Assembly: GCA_037974965.1 (NCBI GenBank)
Contig: JBBPFI010000002.1
Location: 310,001-374,000, forward strand
DNA length: 64,000 nucleotides
Source: Dacryopinax spathularia
Taxonomy: Eukaryota; Basidiomycota; Dacrymycetes; Dacrymycetales; Dacrymycetaceae
Direction: 5' to 3'
Part shown: in pieces, positions 1 to 11,521 of the stretch
How the letters are laid out: every line of letters begins with the position of its first letter
How positions within the stretch are numbered: position 1 is the stretch's first letter
Made by a program: the position numbers and the translations under genes
Notes under the pieces: model-generated
What the model saw: only the letters and a program-made list of their open reading frames with translations
What the model was told of the DNA's origin: nothing
The model's database searches: none

Positions 1-351
1 GTACCAGCTGTACGCACCTGAGTACGGAGGCCGCCATGGTCGTCCCACCGCAGTACAAGTGGGCGACGCAGGATGTGGATGTTGTACGGCGAGGTCGAAG
101 CGCCCGGAGCGTTGACTTCGCCCAGGGCACATTCGGTGGCATGCGAGAGCGAGAGCGACCCGCGGCGCATACATACAAGCATTCCGTCAATGCCGTCCAT
201 ACGTGCTCGATCACCGTATGTACGCACGCGTATGCAGCCTGAGCTCCGGCTCCAAAGCGAGCAGCGTGGTTATTAACTTATTACATTGTCTCGTACGACC
301 TCTATCATCCTCCTACAGCAGTTCGGCCCCTTCCCTACCACTCATGAACCC

Positions 352-799
352 TCAAGCGTCCATCTGCTCCAAGAACCACTTAACCATCCCGCCCTTCTTC
401 CCCTCCTCCGTAAGCAAACTCGGCGGCATCCTACCCACCAGGTCAACATCCTGCTCCCGCTCCTGCTCCTGCTCCTCCTCGAGCCAAACAAACAACGACC
501 AGAATGAACCGAACGCACCTAAGCACCCACATCCCCTCCCCCTCATGTCTCCTCTCCCTCACATCCCCCCACACATCCCCCACCACCTCCCTCGCCTCCC
601 TCACCTGTTCCTCCGTCTGTGCCGCCCCCAGGAGCACCAAGTCAATCCGGTCCCGCTCGTCTTTCGCGAGCGTCTCGAACTCTTCTATGTCGTGTGCTGT
701 CCAGGCTGTGTACATCCCCGGCCGGGCGGCGTCGAGCTGGTCGAGGAAGGCGTAGGTGATGGAGGGGTCTTTGCCCAGGGTGAGGATGTTGATTGGCAT
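352..799 (-). CDS. Small paralogous protein A (family of three), unknown function
   Basis: Two exons, about 799-519 and 430-352, give a protein of about 119 residues. The start is the ATG at 799. The family core is visible: a short beta-like N-terminus, a DEFETLAKDERDRI-like helix, a hydrophobic strand (VLLGAAQTEEQ), a helix ending DVWG, and WVLR just before the intron. The donor is GTGCGTTC after WVLR in phase 2. Exon 2 begins MPPSL and ends KWFLEQMDA, which matches the second exons of the two upstream paralogs in position and style. The 88-nt intron is longer than most here, so the acceptor is less certain than the donor. I do not recognise the family; the size and strand/helix pattern recall a small alpha/beta (ferredoxin-like) fold, but that is only a guess. 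Confidence 0.7.
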
Positions 800-893
800 G
801 TCTTCTGAGCTCGGTGTAAAGCCTTTGTAGTGTGTGTGATACAGTAGCTCAAACTAGCGTGAGTCTGGAGCCCTCGTAGGCTGGTTCGTGGAC

Positions 894-903
894 GCATTTT
901 ATA
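894..903 (-). promoter_or_regulatory. TATA box of paralog A
   Basis: The minus strand reads TATAAAATGC about 95 nt upstream of the ATG at 799. The two paralogs upstream carry TATAAAAC at comparable positions, which supports a real promoter element. Confidence 0.6.
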
Positions 904-1242
904 CTCACCCTCCCCCTCCTGCGAACGATGACATCCCACCGAATGAAGGCACCAAAGAGGACACGGCTCGGTGTCCCCTCGCTGCCCCGATCCGGCGACA
1001 GAAGCGCCTCTGCCGAACCGTTCCGAGATTCTGAGGGTCCGCTCCGCTGCGGAAATGAAGCCGGCGGTACGTTCCTTCCGTGGGGGCGTTACTCTCCAGT
1101 TCCGCTCCTTCTGACTGAACATCAACATCATCTTGGTCCTTGCATTTGCAATTTCTCAATGCTAATATCGTACATGAAGAATGAGGGATGGAATACAGCT
1201 GATGTGTAGAGAGGCTTGGACGGATGATTGGGCCTGATCCCA

Positions 1243-1650
1243 CTAGACCTGCTCTCTCATCACCTGATCAATCTCATCCACCTTATACTTCATCGTCGGC
1301 GGCAGCCTATGCCCAACTCATTAGCCCACTCACCCACAATCAAGCTTCATCACATACCTAAGCACCCACATCCCCTCGCCCTTCTCATCCTTAGACGCCT
1401 TCACCCGTCCCCAAACATCCCTAACAATCTCCTTGGCCTTCTCCACCTCTTCCTCCGTCGCTGTGGGGGGGAGGATCACCCAGCTCACTCTGTCCTTCTC
1501 TGCTTTTGCGAGTCGCTTGAACTCCGGCAGAGACTCGGCCATGGAGGTCGTCAGAGGACCGGGGTGAGAGGCGCGCAGGGCCTTGATGCGTTCTTCGGCG
1601 TAGGGGCGGTCGTGCACGAAGACGAGGACGTGGGTGGGCTTGGACGACAT
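1243..1650 (-). CDS. Small paralogous protein B (family of three), unknown function
   Basis: Two exons, 1650-1358 and 1306-1243, encode about 118 residues. The 51-nt intron (GTATGT donor, GCTAATG branch-like site, CATAG acceptor) falls in phase 2 directly after WVLR, exactly as in paralogs A and C. Exon 2 encodes LPPTMKYKVDEIDQ and ends in REQV. The conserved core includes AKAEKDRVSWVIL, TEEEVEKAKEIVRDVWG and EGMWVLR. The ATG at 1650 is the first in frame and lies 57 nt below a TATA box. No signal peptide or membrane segment is visible. Function is unknown; the three genes evidently arose by tandem duplication. Confidence 0.75.
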
Positions 1651-1706
1651 CGCTCCGAGCCTTTTCGTTTCTCCGGATGCTCGGTTGGACTGACCTTCGC
1701 GAGAGT

Positions 1707-1740
1707 GTTTTATACCCCAGGAGGAGGGGCGGCATCACCT
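1707..1740 (-). promoter_or_regulatory. TATA box plus conserved upstream block of paralog B
   Basis: Plus-strand 1707-1714 is GTTTTATA (TATAAAAC on the gene strand). The next 26 nt (1715-1740, starting CCCCAGGAG and ending CATCACCT) match 21 of 26 positions in the block upstream of paralog C at 2691-2716. Confidence 0.55.
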
Positions 1741-2103
1741 GGTCTATGTATCTGCTTGATAGACATGGGACCTGGACACGGTTAACGCCACGCCTGAGGG
1801 CGCTACCATGGAACCTGCTAACTGACAACCTGTCTACCGCGCAAACGCCACACCCACCAACCGTCATCCATCCCTGTCACAAAACCAGGGACAGGCCATC
1901 AGCCCCGCGCTCGACTTAAGTTCGAGGCACTGTCTCGGACCATCTCCCATCTCCTCCTCCGACGAGTTTCGACGAGTTTCGACGATGACATGACGTTAAA
2001 CATTCTCGTTTCCTTCATTCCTGTCTCGGTACAAAACTGCGCAAACATTCCGACTGCCCGGTCCCGGACTAGGTCGCGCCTGTGCCGATTACTGGACCAC
2101 GCT

Positions 2104-2587
2104 CTACGCCTCGACCTGCTTGATGACCCATTGGGTCGTTTCCTCCCCTTTCAACCCGCTCGGGATCCTGTCCACTCACCGCGTCAGCCTCAACTCCACC
2201 AACCCCAGCTCAGCTCCGGAAGGTCCAAGCGCCCGAAACAGAACACGAAGCGAGACGAAACGAAACGAAGGCAAGACGGAAGAACAGAGGAGCAAGGACG
2301 CACTGCAGTACCCATTTCCCCTCCCCGGCCTCCGTCTTACTCTCCTTCACTTTTCCCCAAACATCCTCCACGACCTTCTTAGCCCCCTTCACTTGTTCAT
2401 CCGACAGGTCGGGACCAAGGAGTACGAAGAGGACTTTGTCTTTCTCCTCTTTGGCGGCCTTTTCGAAGTCCTGCAGGTTGTACGCCCACGTGTGCGTTGC
2501 TACCCCTGGGCGGGAGGAGTCGAGCACCTTCATTTGGGCGGAGACGCCGTCTGGATTGTTGCTCAGGGCGAGGAAGTGGCCGGACAT
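2104..2587 (-). CDS. Small paralogous protein C (family of three), unknown function
   Basis: Exons 2587-2304 and 2167-2104 give about 115 residues. The start MSGHFLALS follows a TATA box at 2673-2680. The core contains DFEKAAKEEKDKVLFVLLG, DEQVKGAKKVVEDVWGKVK and GKWVLQ. The phase-2 intron (donor GTGCGTCC after WVLQ, branch-like GCTGACG, acceptor GGACAG; 136 nt) is at the same codon as in the other two copies. Exon 2 ends TTQWVIKQVEA, closely resembling the end of paralog A. The intron is unusually long for this window. I do not recognise the family. Confidence 0.72.
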
Positions 2588-2672
2588 CGTGTAGCTATAG
2601 GGGTTGGTTGGGTGTTGTGTTTGGGTCGTCGATTGGGTAGCTTGCTGGGTTAGTACGGCCGATAATGCCGGC

Positions 2673-2716
2673 GTTTTATAACTCGAGAGGCCCCAGGAGA
2701 AGCGCGGTCATCACCT
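2673..2716 (-). promoter_or_regulatory. TATA box plus conserved upstream block of paralog C
   Basis: The gene strand reads TATAAAAC at about 2680-2673. A 26-nt block at 2691-2716 is shared with the paralog B promoter (21 of 26 identical), although the surrounding intergenic DNA has diverged. Confidence 0.55.
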
Positions 2717-2881
2717 CGTCCTGGTGGGATCATGGACCACCGAGCGAGATCCCGAAGCACCGTGGTCAGAAGGTGTCCATTTAGATGATTGGCACATGCA
2801 CAATTACCCCTATTAAAACGTTACAACAACGTAAGTTCGCCCAGTAAGATAATGACCATAACCCAGATGAAGGAACGAAGA

Positions 2882-5800
2882 TCAGCTGTTCATGCCAATA
2901 TGGTCAGAGGAGAGAATATGGTCCCACAGTTCCTGCATGCGAGTGATGAGCTGCTGATGAAGCCTGTGGGGCGGGAGAGGGACTTACGCCTTTTGTCCTA
3001 TACACAGCTCTGCACCGCCCGTGCAGCGTCTCCCACCACTCGCAACGGTACACCAGCTCATCAGGATCGAAGCCGTCCAAGCCGGCATTCAGCCCGGTCT
3101 CGATCGCTTCTCGCCGCTTCTTCTCCTCTTCCATCGGTCGGCCCAGCAAACGCTCAACACGCGCAGCTTTCACTTGCTTGTCCAGGTCGGCGTTCTCTTC
3201 TTCGAGCTCTTGCACTTGCGTTTGAAGATCGCGGATCCGTTTCTGCAGCATGGGTTCCTTTGCTGCACGTTCCCGGATTTCCTGCAGATCCGTGCGATCG
3301 GCTCGTTTCCTCTGCAGTTCCGCCATCGCCTTCCATTCTGCAACCTCGTCTTTGAGAGCAGCAACCCGCGCCTGGGCAAATTCCCGAGCACCAGCAATGC
3401 CGACCGTAACTTGTCCCTGCAGGATCGTGTTCTTCTGCCGTAACTCATCCGCTTCGCGCTTTGACTCGCTTGCAGAGGCAGACGCTGCCGCGTATACTTC
3501 CCGGAGAAGTGCAAGTTCAGAATCGTTGTCCTCCGCTCTTCTTGTGAGGAGAGCGACTTGTTCCGTCAGGCGCTGAACTTCCGACGTTTGCTTCCCTAGC
3601 TCGGCACGCAGACTCGCCTCGGTCCCTTCGACAAGAGCAAGCGATGCCTTCAGTTCGTCGCGCTGCGCAGCAATTGCGTCCAGCTGATTGCGCAAGGTTG
3701 CAAGCTCTTCCTGAGTAGAGTTCGTGTTGCTGCCGGAGAACATGGCGTCCAGCTCCTCTTGCGAAACAGGTGCTCCAGCAGCGGCATATGCAGCAGTCAC
3801 ACGCTCAGCCCCTGTGAGAGAAACCTGTGCATCGACAACAGGAACCGGTGTTTCGAGAAGCTCTCGGGTGAGAAAGTCCGCGCGTTCCTTGTACGTGTCT
3901 CGTTCCTTGAGGAGCTCTTCATACATGCGTTGGACGGCTTCCCGGCGAGTGATTTCGGCCTGTTTCTCGGCACGCAGAACTTCCAGCTCTTGCTCGCGAT
4001 GCTTGACCAGCTCCAACGCAGCTTGCACTTCAGGGGCGTTTTCCTCAAATGCCGGCAGGACCTTGAAAATTGCAGTCAGGACCAGCCAAGGGCAATGTGT
4101 GAAGCATGCATACCAAGTCAGTCGTTTCTTCTCCTTCAGGTGCCGTGCCGGGAACGAGAACCTCGACTTTCTCCACGATCTCAACCTTTGACCCCGGCAG
4201 GTCTTCGTCGGCAAGGATCTCCGTATGTACAACAACCTCCTTTTCACCATCCAGGACGACGTCAACCGTTTCTAATTCATCCATCTCCGCATCAACAGCG
4301 TCGGCGTCATCATTGCCTGTCCCGGCTGCCGCACCTTCAGAAACCTCATTTGACGTGGAGTCCAAGGCTTGGCCGCTACCGACAGCCGGTGCGTCCAAAT
4401 GAAGGTCATCGGTGGTGCCACCGAGGTCGTCATTGGTGTCGCCATTGTCCGGTTGTTCGGCCTCCCCGCTCCAGCCCACAGCTCCCCAACCGGGATCGGC
4501 GGCAGCCGCAGAGAGTGAGGACGTCGAGGTTGGTTTGATCGACTCAGGCTCGATGGACCGCATGTTAAGGGGCTGAGGTCGGGATGACTTCTTTGGCTGA
4601 CTTGGACTGGAGAAGGATTCGATCTGCGTCGACAGTTGCGGCACTTCCACTTCACCGTCCGACGAATCAAGGACGCCCTTCTTCCGTATAAACTTTGAAG
4701 GTGTCATTTGGTCGCGATGATGCACCAGTGAGCGCAAGGGCCGGGTAGTATCGGCGGAGTGGTCTTGCGATTTTGAGGGAGTCGTTTGAGTTGTAGTATA
4801 CTTGGCGGATTCAGGCTGTGAATCGGGTAAGACCTCCACTTCGGGTCTGGCGGCGTTCTTCGTTATTCTGTTCTTCGTTGTTCTGTACTCAGACTGAACG
4901 TCGACCTCAGTCTTGCGCTTCTTGCTGTCTCTCTCGGAGACGTCCGAAAGCACACTGGGCCGCTCTCGTTTCTTCGCAGTAGTTGCCCTTCTCGCCGCAC
5001 CGGCCGCGTTCTCGGCGTCATCAGGGTCGCTACGAAGCTGAACAGTCGGAGACGAAGGCGCTTTCTTCTTCATTTTGCCTCTTGGAGGACCGACTTTAAC
5101 TGGCTGTGCGTTAATCATCTGAACACCTGACGGTTTTCGTTGACGCGTTGGCTTGCTAGAAAGCGGAAGAAGGTCCTCGTCGTCATCATCATCATTCGTT
5201 TCGTCGTAGGGGACACCGTCGCGTTCCGAGCCAGAGGACAACTCGATTGGTTCTTCGGCTCCTTTGCTAGACGTTCCTCTCCTGCGGGATTCTTTGCTCT
5301 TCTCAGGTATATTGCCGTTACGCGCAGAGCTGGTCGAGTTCGGTTTGCTTAACCTGGGAGGGGCGAGCTCCTCGCTCTCGTTTCCTGCATCCTCGGGCTC
5401 AGGGAGCGACTTTCGCGGGCGCTTCACAGCACGCGAAGACGCATGGTCGTCTGACTCGTCGGAAGTCACCTTGGAAGGTATGTGCTTGTTGAGCCGCTGC
5501 AGGGGGATGTCAACACTGGCAATGTGCATAGATGACCGTGTTCTGCGGGCCTCGGATGCGCCGGTGGTGCGCGTCGATGCAGACTTGCCGGTGCTGGAGG
5601 AGCGCAGAGCGCGCGTGGATGAGCTTCGGCCATCTAAACATGCTATAAGCACTACAGTCGCTTGAGCTTCAGCGCAACCACGCACTTTTACGATAGTCCC
5701 CATCTCCTTGCTCCTTTTTGCTTTCCTCTGACGCTTCCTTCCTCCTCTTTTTCCTCTTCCACTCCTTGATCAACTCGGGCGTGCAATTGCTCTTAGGTTC

Positions 5801-6040
5801 CCACGAAGGCCGCCATGGCTTCTTCGTGTTTGGATCGATCCCCTTCCACTTCAGAAGGTATCGCCCACCCTCCTCATCCTCATCCAATATGCACTCGACC
5901 TCGAAGAAGTTGTCTGGATCGTCGGACTCATGTGGCGAGAACTGCGTCTCTGCAGGTACAGGGTGGGTGTCCTCCATCTCGTCGGAGGACGCCTCCGCCT
6001 CAGGAGAGGCTGGTGCTTTCGCGGTTGACGTGCGCGGCAT
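2882..6040 (-). CDS. Chromodomain protein with long disordered region and C-terminal coiled coil
   Basis: Four exons: 6040-5686, 5642-4114, 4061-2988 and probably 2932-2882, about 1,000 residues in all. The first exon holds a chromodomain at about residues 45-100 (FFEVECILDEDEEGGRYLLKW, then PWRPSWEP and ELIKEWKRKK), with aromatic-cage-type residues that suggest methyl-lysine binding on a histone tail. The middle exon is polar, low-complexity and lysine/serine/acid-rich, as expected for a disordered nuclear region. The third exon is a long heptad-rich coiled coil ending in a short tryptophan/cysteine segment (YRCEWWETLHGRC). Introns of 43, 52 and 55 nt were placed by frame and splice signals; the last is least certain, and without it the protein ends at about 2904. 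There is no chromoshadow domain, SET domain or helicase, so it is not an obvious HP1, Clr4 or CHD homologue. Confidence 0.8.
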
Positions 6041-6452
6041 TCATACGACCTCCCCAGCCGCAGGCAATCTTTACAGGTCGTGGAGAACTCAGAAGTGGGC
6101 AAGTGGTCGTCGCCTCAAGTCGCGACGCAATAGAAGGCGTTCACTGGAATTGAGGCGAGACGCGTGAGCGGAGCCAAACAGCATGGTATCTTTCCGCATT
6201 GGGCCGACTGACAGATGTTGCACACTTCTCCGATGGACTTAGCGCCGAGAAGAGTGGGATGACCGGTGGGTGTTCCACTGTAAGGGGAGTGAGTAGGTTG
6301 ACTGATCTGATATCAGGCGACACGAAGGAAATCAACGCCTTGTAGGTCTATCTGAGTGCTACTAAAGCTACAATGTAAGCGAATGTGTCATTAATCTAGA
6401 AATATGTTGCCTGTGTCTAAGTTTCCTCCTCCTTCCGTCCCGTTTTGCAAGG
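6041..6452. other. Intergenic: chromodomain-gene promoter and ABC-gene 3' end
   Basis: About 410 bp between two genes on the same strand. It should hold the ABC transporter's polyadenylation region and the chromodomain gene's promoter. I see no open frame worth calling and no clear TATA box. Confidence 0.5.
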
Positions 6453-9400
6453 CTAGCGCTTAGCATACCGCAAGAACCTAGAAGCCACCACAGTGATGAT
6501 GAAGTTCGCAACAAAGTAGCAGAACAATATCCAGAGGTCGCGTTCCCTCGTGCTGTAGCTGATGTTGAGCGGAGTGTAGAACTCCTGTCCGTACTGGTAT
6601 TCGCAGTATTCACAATTGGACGTGGCGTTGCCATTGGCAAGGTAGCCACCCACTGCGTTGACGAAGTCACCGGCCCACTCCTGGCAGGTCTGCCCGGAAG
6701 GCGGGTTGAAGATGGAGAATTCGTTCTGGCGACAAACGATCGGGAGATTGTACAGCTCGTTTGACAGTAGACCGGAAACAAGGCTAATGAACTATGAGCA
6801 ATATTCCGTATTCAGTGGATGTTACATACCGAGTGAAGGGAGTCAGCTGATAAAGCCAGCTCCTCCAGAACTTGCCCAGAGTGGGATACGGAATGGTAAC
6901 ACCGCAGAACGTCGTCAGCACGAGGATGATAAACGGGTTGAATAGCGCGGCGATACGGATGGAAGGCGAGAGCGCCGCGATGGCCTGCGGAAAACGTTTA
7001 GCTCAGGCTGCTGCGAATCGATAGCAAATTCCTCACCTGTCCCAGAGAGACACCAAACAGTTCAGTGAACAGGACCATCGCGAACTCGTATCCAGCCGGG
7101 CCGACAAAGTTCATCGGGTAGTACATGAGCAAGAAGTACGCAACGGCCGAGATGAACGAATACGGGATCTCGGCAAGCAACTGGCCGATCGCGAACACCA
7201 TGGGAGAGTACATCCTGCTCGAAGCTTCACGAATAAAGATCATGCGGTTCAGGATAAACATCGGTTCGATCTGCGAGACGACGATAGCCGGAAGCACCGT
7301 GACCCAGAAAATGGCGAAGACACGATACTGCAGGTCGAGCAAGCTGTTGTTCAAGCGGAGGAAGGTGACGGACACCCAGAATGAGATCAGCACGTGGATG
7401 AAAAGGCGGCTGTAGACGTATTCCGGTTTTCTCCACAGGGTAGTCAATGCGCGTTGGGTGACGAGAAGAAGCTGGTAGGGTATGCTGGTGGCGTAGAAGC
7501 TGGCTTTCTCTTCTGTCATAGGCTGAGTAAGGGCTTCCTTCTTGATTTCCTCGATCTCCCGCCTCAAGGTCTGGTATTCCTCAGATTCAAGCCAGATCTC
7601 GCCCCAGTCCTTCGGTCCCATCCGTTTTGTCGTGCCGGCACCGATAGCTTCGAGCATGAACTCGGCGGGATTGTCGGTAGGACCGCAGACTGCGCCGTGC
7701 TTGGCGAAGTACTCTCGGAGATAATGGCTGTCCTTTCCAATTGGCCCGCAGTAGACCGTCTCGCCGCCGCGTTGCAGCAGGAGGAGCCGGTCGAAGCTCT
7801 CAAACAGCAGGGCGGAAGGCTGATGAATAGTACAGAGGATGGCTTGACCGGAATCTGCCAGCTTGCGAAGGAAGCGAACGAGGTTCCAAGCGCTTTGTCC
7901 GTCCAGACCAGAAGTCGGTTCGTCCAGGAACAGGAGTAGCTGAGGCTTGCTGGCCAGTTCAACACCAATAGTGAGACGCTTGCGAGCTTCGACACCGAGA
8001 CCGGAGATCAGGGCTTCTGTGAGATCATCCATCTCGAGCAACTCAATGATCTCTGCTCATCGTCAGACAACGCTCAGGCAAATAGGCAGGAAACGCACCC
8101 TCAACATACTTGTCCTTCTCGGCCTTCGGAATCGAAGCATCCTGACGAAGATAGGCCGAGAACCGCAGCGCTTCACGAACAGTAGCGGATTCCTCATGAA
8201 CATCCATCTGTTCAGCATATGCGGTTCCACGTGCAAAGTTCGCTCCCAGCGGGCGACCATCTAGAGCACACTCAGAACGAGTGAGACGAGTAAGTAATGA
8301 AAGCGCGCACTCATGAGGATCTCTCCCTGTACAACACCAATGTTCTTCCGCTGCGCAAGCACATCCAAGCAAGTTGTCTTCCCAGCACCAGACGCGCCCA
8401 TAAGAGCCGTCAGCGTACCCGGTTTGACATAACCGTACACATCGTGCAAGAGCCGCTTCGACCCCCCCTGAACCGGAACATGGTAGTTCAGCCTCTCGAA
8501 AGTGAACGGTTCCTTCGATTTGACCAAGCTCGAAATATCCTGTTTCTGCTCTCCCCGGGCAATAGCAGCACGACGCTCCTTCAGCTCTTCATTGAGCTTC
8601 TTGGCCTCCTTCGTCTCGTGCGCGAAGAGCTGGACGGCTTGAGCAAGATTGGCGTGGTTCTTGCTTTCCATCGAGATGATTTGGGTGATCTGGAAGAAGA
8701 TGAAGAACGCGACGAGGATACCGAAGTTGCGCCAGATCCAGTGGACGTTCATCTGGAAGGCGGCTTGAACGTAGTTGCTACCTGAGACGGAGGGCTGGCC
8801 GGGGATGGAGCCAGGAAGGGTGCAGACTTGATACGGGCCGACTTCGTTCCTGCCACATCTCCATCAGGCTCTTCTGTTGTATGAGCAGGAGAGAGACGAC
8901 TTACGGATACTTGTTGAGCGTCGCGCCATTGTTAGGGACAACATAGCTACCAACGCAATCCAACTGGAGCCTTATCAGAGCATGACTCAACAATCTGACA
9001 AGACGAGCTCACATCAATCCTGCCCATCTCGTTCTCCAACAAACTCTGGAACCCATAATTCAACGGGTTGATATAATAGATCCAAAACAGCCACCGCTGC
9101 ATGGAAAACACGGGAATCAAATATCCAGAGTACAAGATCGCTGCCCACTCGTCAATCTCCCATCACCCCGCGCAGCATAACAGAAAAGACATACTGAGCG
9201 GGACGAACAGTGCTCCCAAGCGGAAGGCGGTGTCGAAGTCCGGACAGAGGATCCCGAATGTTCGGAAGAGACCTTGCATCGCTATGAAGCTGGTGTAGTT
9301 TATTAGGTGGAAAGTGAAGAATCCGCCTGGGTTGCGCTTAAGGCCTGCCATGCTATTCACCAGAATCAGCATTTCTTCGACTCGCCGCTAGCAAGTAGGA

Positions 9401-11521
9401 GAAGAAGCGCACAAGTAGACGATGATGTCAAACAGCGTCATCCTCGCGAATGAGAAGGGGATGTCGGCAATAGTGTTCGCCACTGGCAGAGCGGCAGAGC
9501 GATAAAACGCGTATGTTGTCTGCTTGTACAGGATCGGCCGGCCAAGCATCATCGTGGGCAGCTCGCCGAATGCGTCGAGCGCGTTGAGCAGGAGGGCGAG
9601 GAAGATCACGGATCCGCGGGTGAACCCTCCCGCTGCGGTTAGGGGAAGGTTGAGGAACGTGCTGCCTATTACGAGGGCGAGGACGACGGACGTTCCGTAA
9701 GATGTAAGGAGGCCGAAGCGGTCTTGTAATCTGCGCACGTCCGGGGTCAGCTCGAACCTTTTGGGAAATGGGAAGCAGGAGAAACGTACTGGAGCTTGAA
9801 CTGCCTTGCAGTGAGAGCCTTCACCTGACCCCAGAACGAACGCGTATACGGACTCCTCTTCCCCGCACCACGCTTATTCTGCTGCACAGCGATCCTGAAC
9901 TCCTCCGTGACCTCTCCGTTCTGCCTAACGAACTCCTCGTACTCCCTCCGATCCCGCTCCATCCGGCTCCAGTAGTCGCTCTTCCTAAAGGCGGCCTCGA
10001 GCTCTTCGGGCGTGTGAGGGGCGTGCGATGCGTGCTCTTCTTGGTATTCGCGCTCGTTCGGGTCTGTACAGCCCGTGAGGTAGTCGGCCGTGGTCTGCCG
10101 CGGGAAATCCTTGAACCCCAGTCCTACAAAGTAGGCCCTCGCTTCCTTCGCCGGGCCGAAGTAGACCTGCCTGCCCTGGTCGATAACGAGGACCTTGTCG
10201 AACAGCCTATAGATATTCTCGCCCGCCTGGTAGAGGGAAACGAAAGTCGCCTGCTCCAGCACATCGGTGAGAACGCGCAAGCTCTTCGTATAATCCAGCG
10301 CGGTGCTCGCGTCCAGGCCGCGTGTGCTGTTGTCCCACGCGGAAACGTGGGCACGGGAAGCCATCATCTCCGCTATTGAGACCCGCTTCCTCTCTCCGCC
10401 CGAGACGCCGCGCACAAACTCGTTCCCGACGAGCGTGTTGGCCGTATGCTGGATGTTGAGCATCTTCAGCAGGGTCGTCTCGATTTCTTTGTGTAGCTGA
10501 GATCGGGTCTGGCCGGTCAGCCGGGCAGGGGGCATCTTGAGTGAAAGCGCGAACGAGAGCGTATCGTGGACTGTTAGGGTGGGCAGGTGGATATCATCTG
10601 ATACAGGCAAGATGTCAGCATATATGCGCCCTTTTCGGCTTGTACAGGCTGGAGAAAGGAGGAACAACACGCACCCTCCTGGTTGTACACCACCTCGCCC
10701 TTATACAGCCTCTCCATCTCCTCCGCTCCGATACCCGCATACTCGACTCTCCCATCAACAGCCAGGAACTCCCCTCGCCGGTTAGCGATCGCCTTGAGGA
10801 ACGTCGTACATCCCGATCCAGGACGGCCGAGGACGAGACACATCTCTCCAGGGCGGAGGACACCATTGAAGTCATGTAGGATCGTCTTGGGCGTTGGCTG
10901 GAACCGACGCAGATGAAGTAGGCGGAGGATGAGGAGCGGGATGAACAAAATCGAGTTGAGGATCGCAGCTGTCCACCTCCGTCAACCAGGTACCCGCGTA
11001 TACGATGGAAAAGAGAGCATACACAAGAAATTCTCGACATGCACCCTCGCTCCTCCTACACCACTCACGCTCAGCCCCTCCCAGACGACGCCCACCCTCT
11101 TCCTCTTCAAGCCTGCCTGTTCCCGCTTCTGCACATCGGCCGTCAGATATGCCAGCAGGTCGAACTGCTCCCCCTCGTCATCAGCGCCGCCCTTCTCCGC
11201 GTCCCCCTCGGCGTTCGCACCGCTCCGCCTTGATCTGGCAGATCGTTGAGACCGCTGGGTGAGCGTCCGCGCAAGTTGATGGAACTCCTCTTTCGCTCCC
11301 TGCAGGTCGACGGGGTGCGCATCAGGAGGCTCGCCATTCCCTAGAGCTTGCTTCTCCGAGCTGGCCGGGGAGGAGCCGCCTGCGCGTGCAGAGGTGAGGT
11401 GGGGAAGCGTACTGGCATCGACGGGCGTGGTGGCGCGCGTGCGGTCGTCGTCTGAGTATTGGGGATCGGCGGGTAGGGAACCTTTCGCGCCGAGTGCGCC
11501 GGCCTCGAGCTGAGTTGCCAT
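6453..11521 (-). CDS. PDR-type (ABCG) full-length ABC transporter
   Basis: About ten short introns interrupt a pleiotropic-drug-resistance pump of roughly 1,400-1,450 residues with the fungal order NBD1-TMD1-NBD2-TMD2. NBD1 shows Walker [10 protein letters not shown] (Cys replacing the usual Lys), signature [11 protein letters not shown] and the degenerate Walker [14 protein letters not shown], all PDR hallmarks. NBD2 shows Walker [10 protein letters not shown], the degenerate signature [13 protein letters not shown] and Walker [19 protein letters not shown]. Each NBD is followed by several hydrophobic helices, and the cysteine-rich C-terminal loop ([14 protein letters not shown]) before the last helix is typical. 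The product should sit in the plasma membrane and export drugs, weak acids or metabolites. The N-terminus (about 170 residues) is polar. The ATG at 11521 is the first in frame. One intron carries the GCATATATGC motif. Confidence 0.93.
10618..10627 (-). other. Intronic GCATATATGC palindrome (ABC gene)
   Basis: Inside an intron of the ABC gene, the gene strand reads GCATATATGC followed immediately by TGACAT (the likely branch site) and acceptor TATCAG. The same arrangement recurs in introns of unrelated genes in this window. Confidence 0.5.

Noticed and set aside
2120-2653. Plus-strand 177-codon frame opposite paralog C
   Set aside because: The minus strand has a paralogous gene with conserved intron and promoter, so the plus frame is a shadow.
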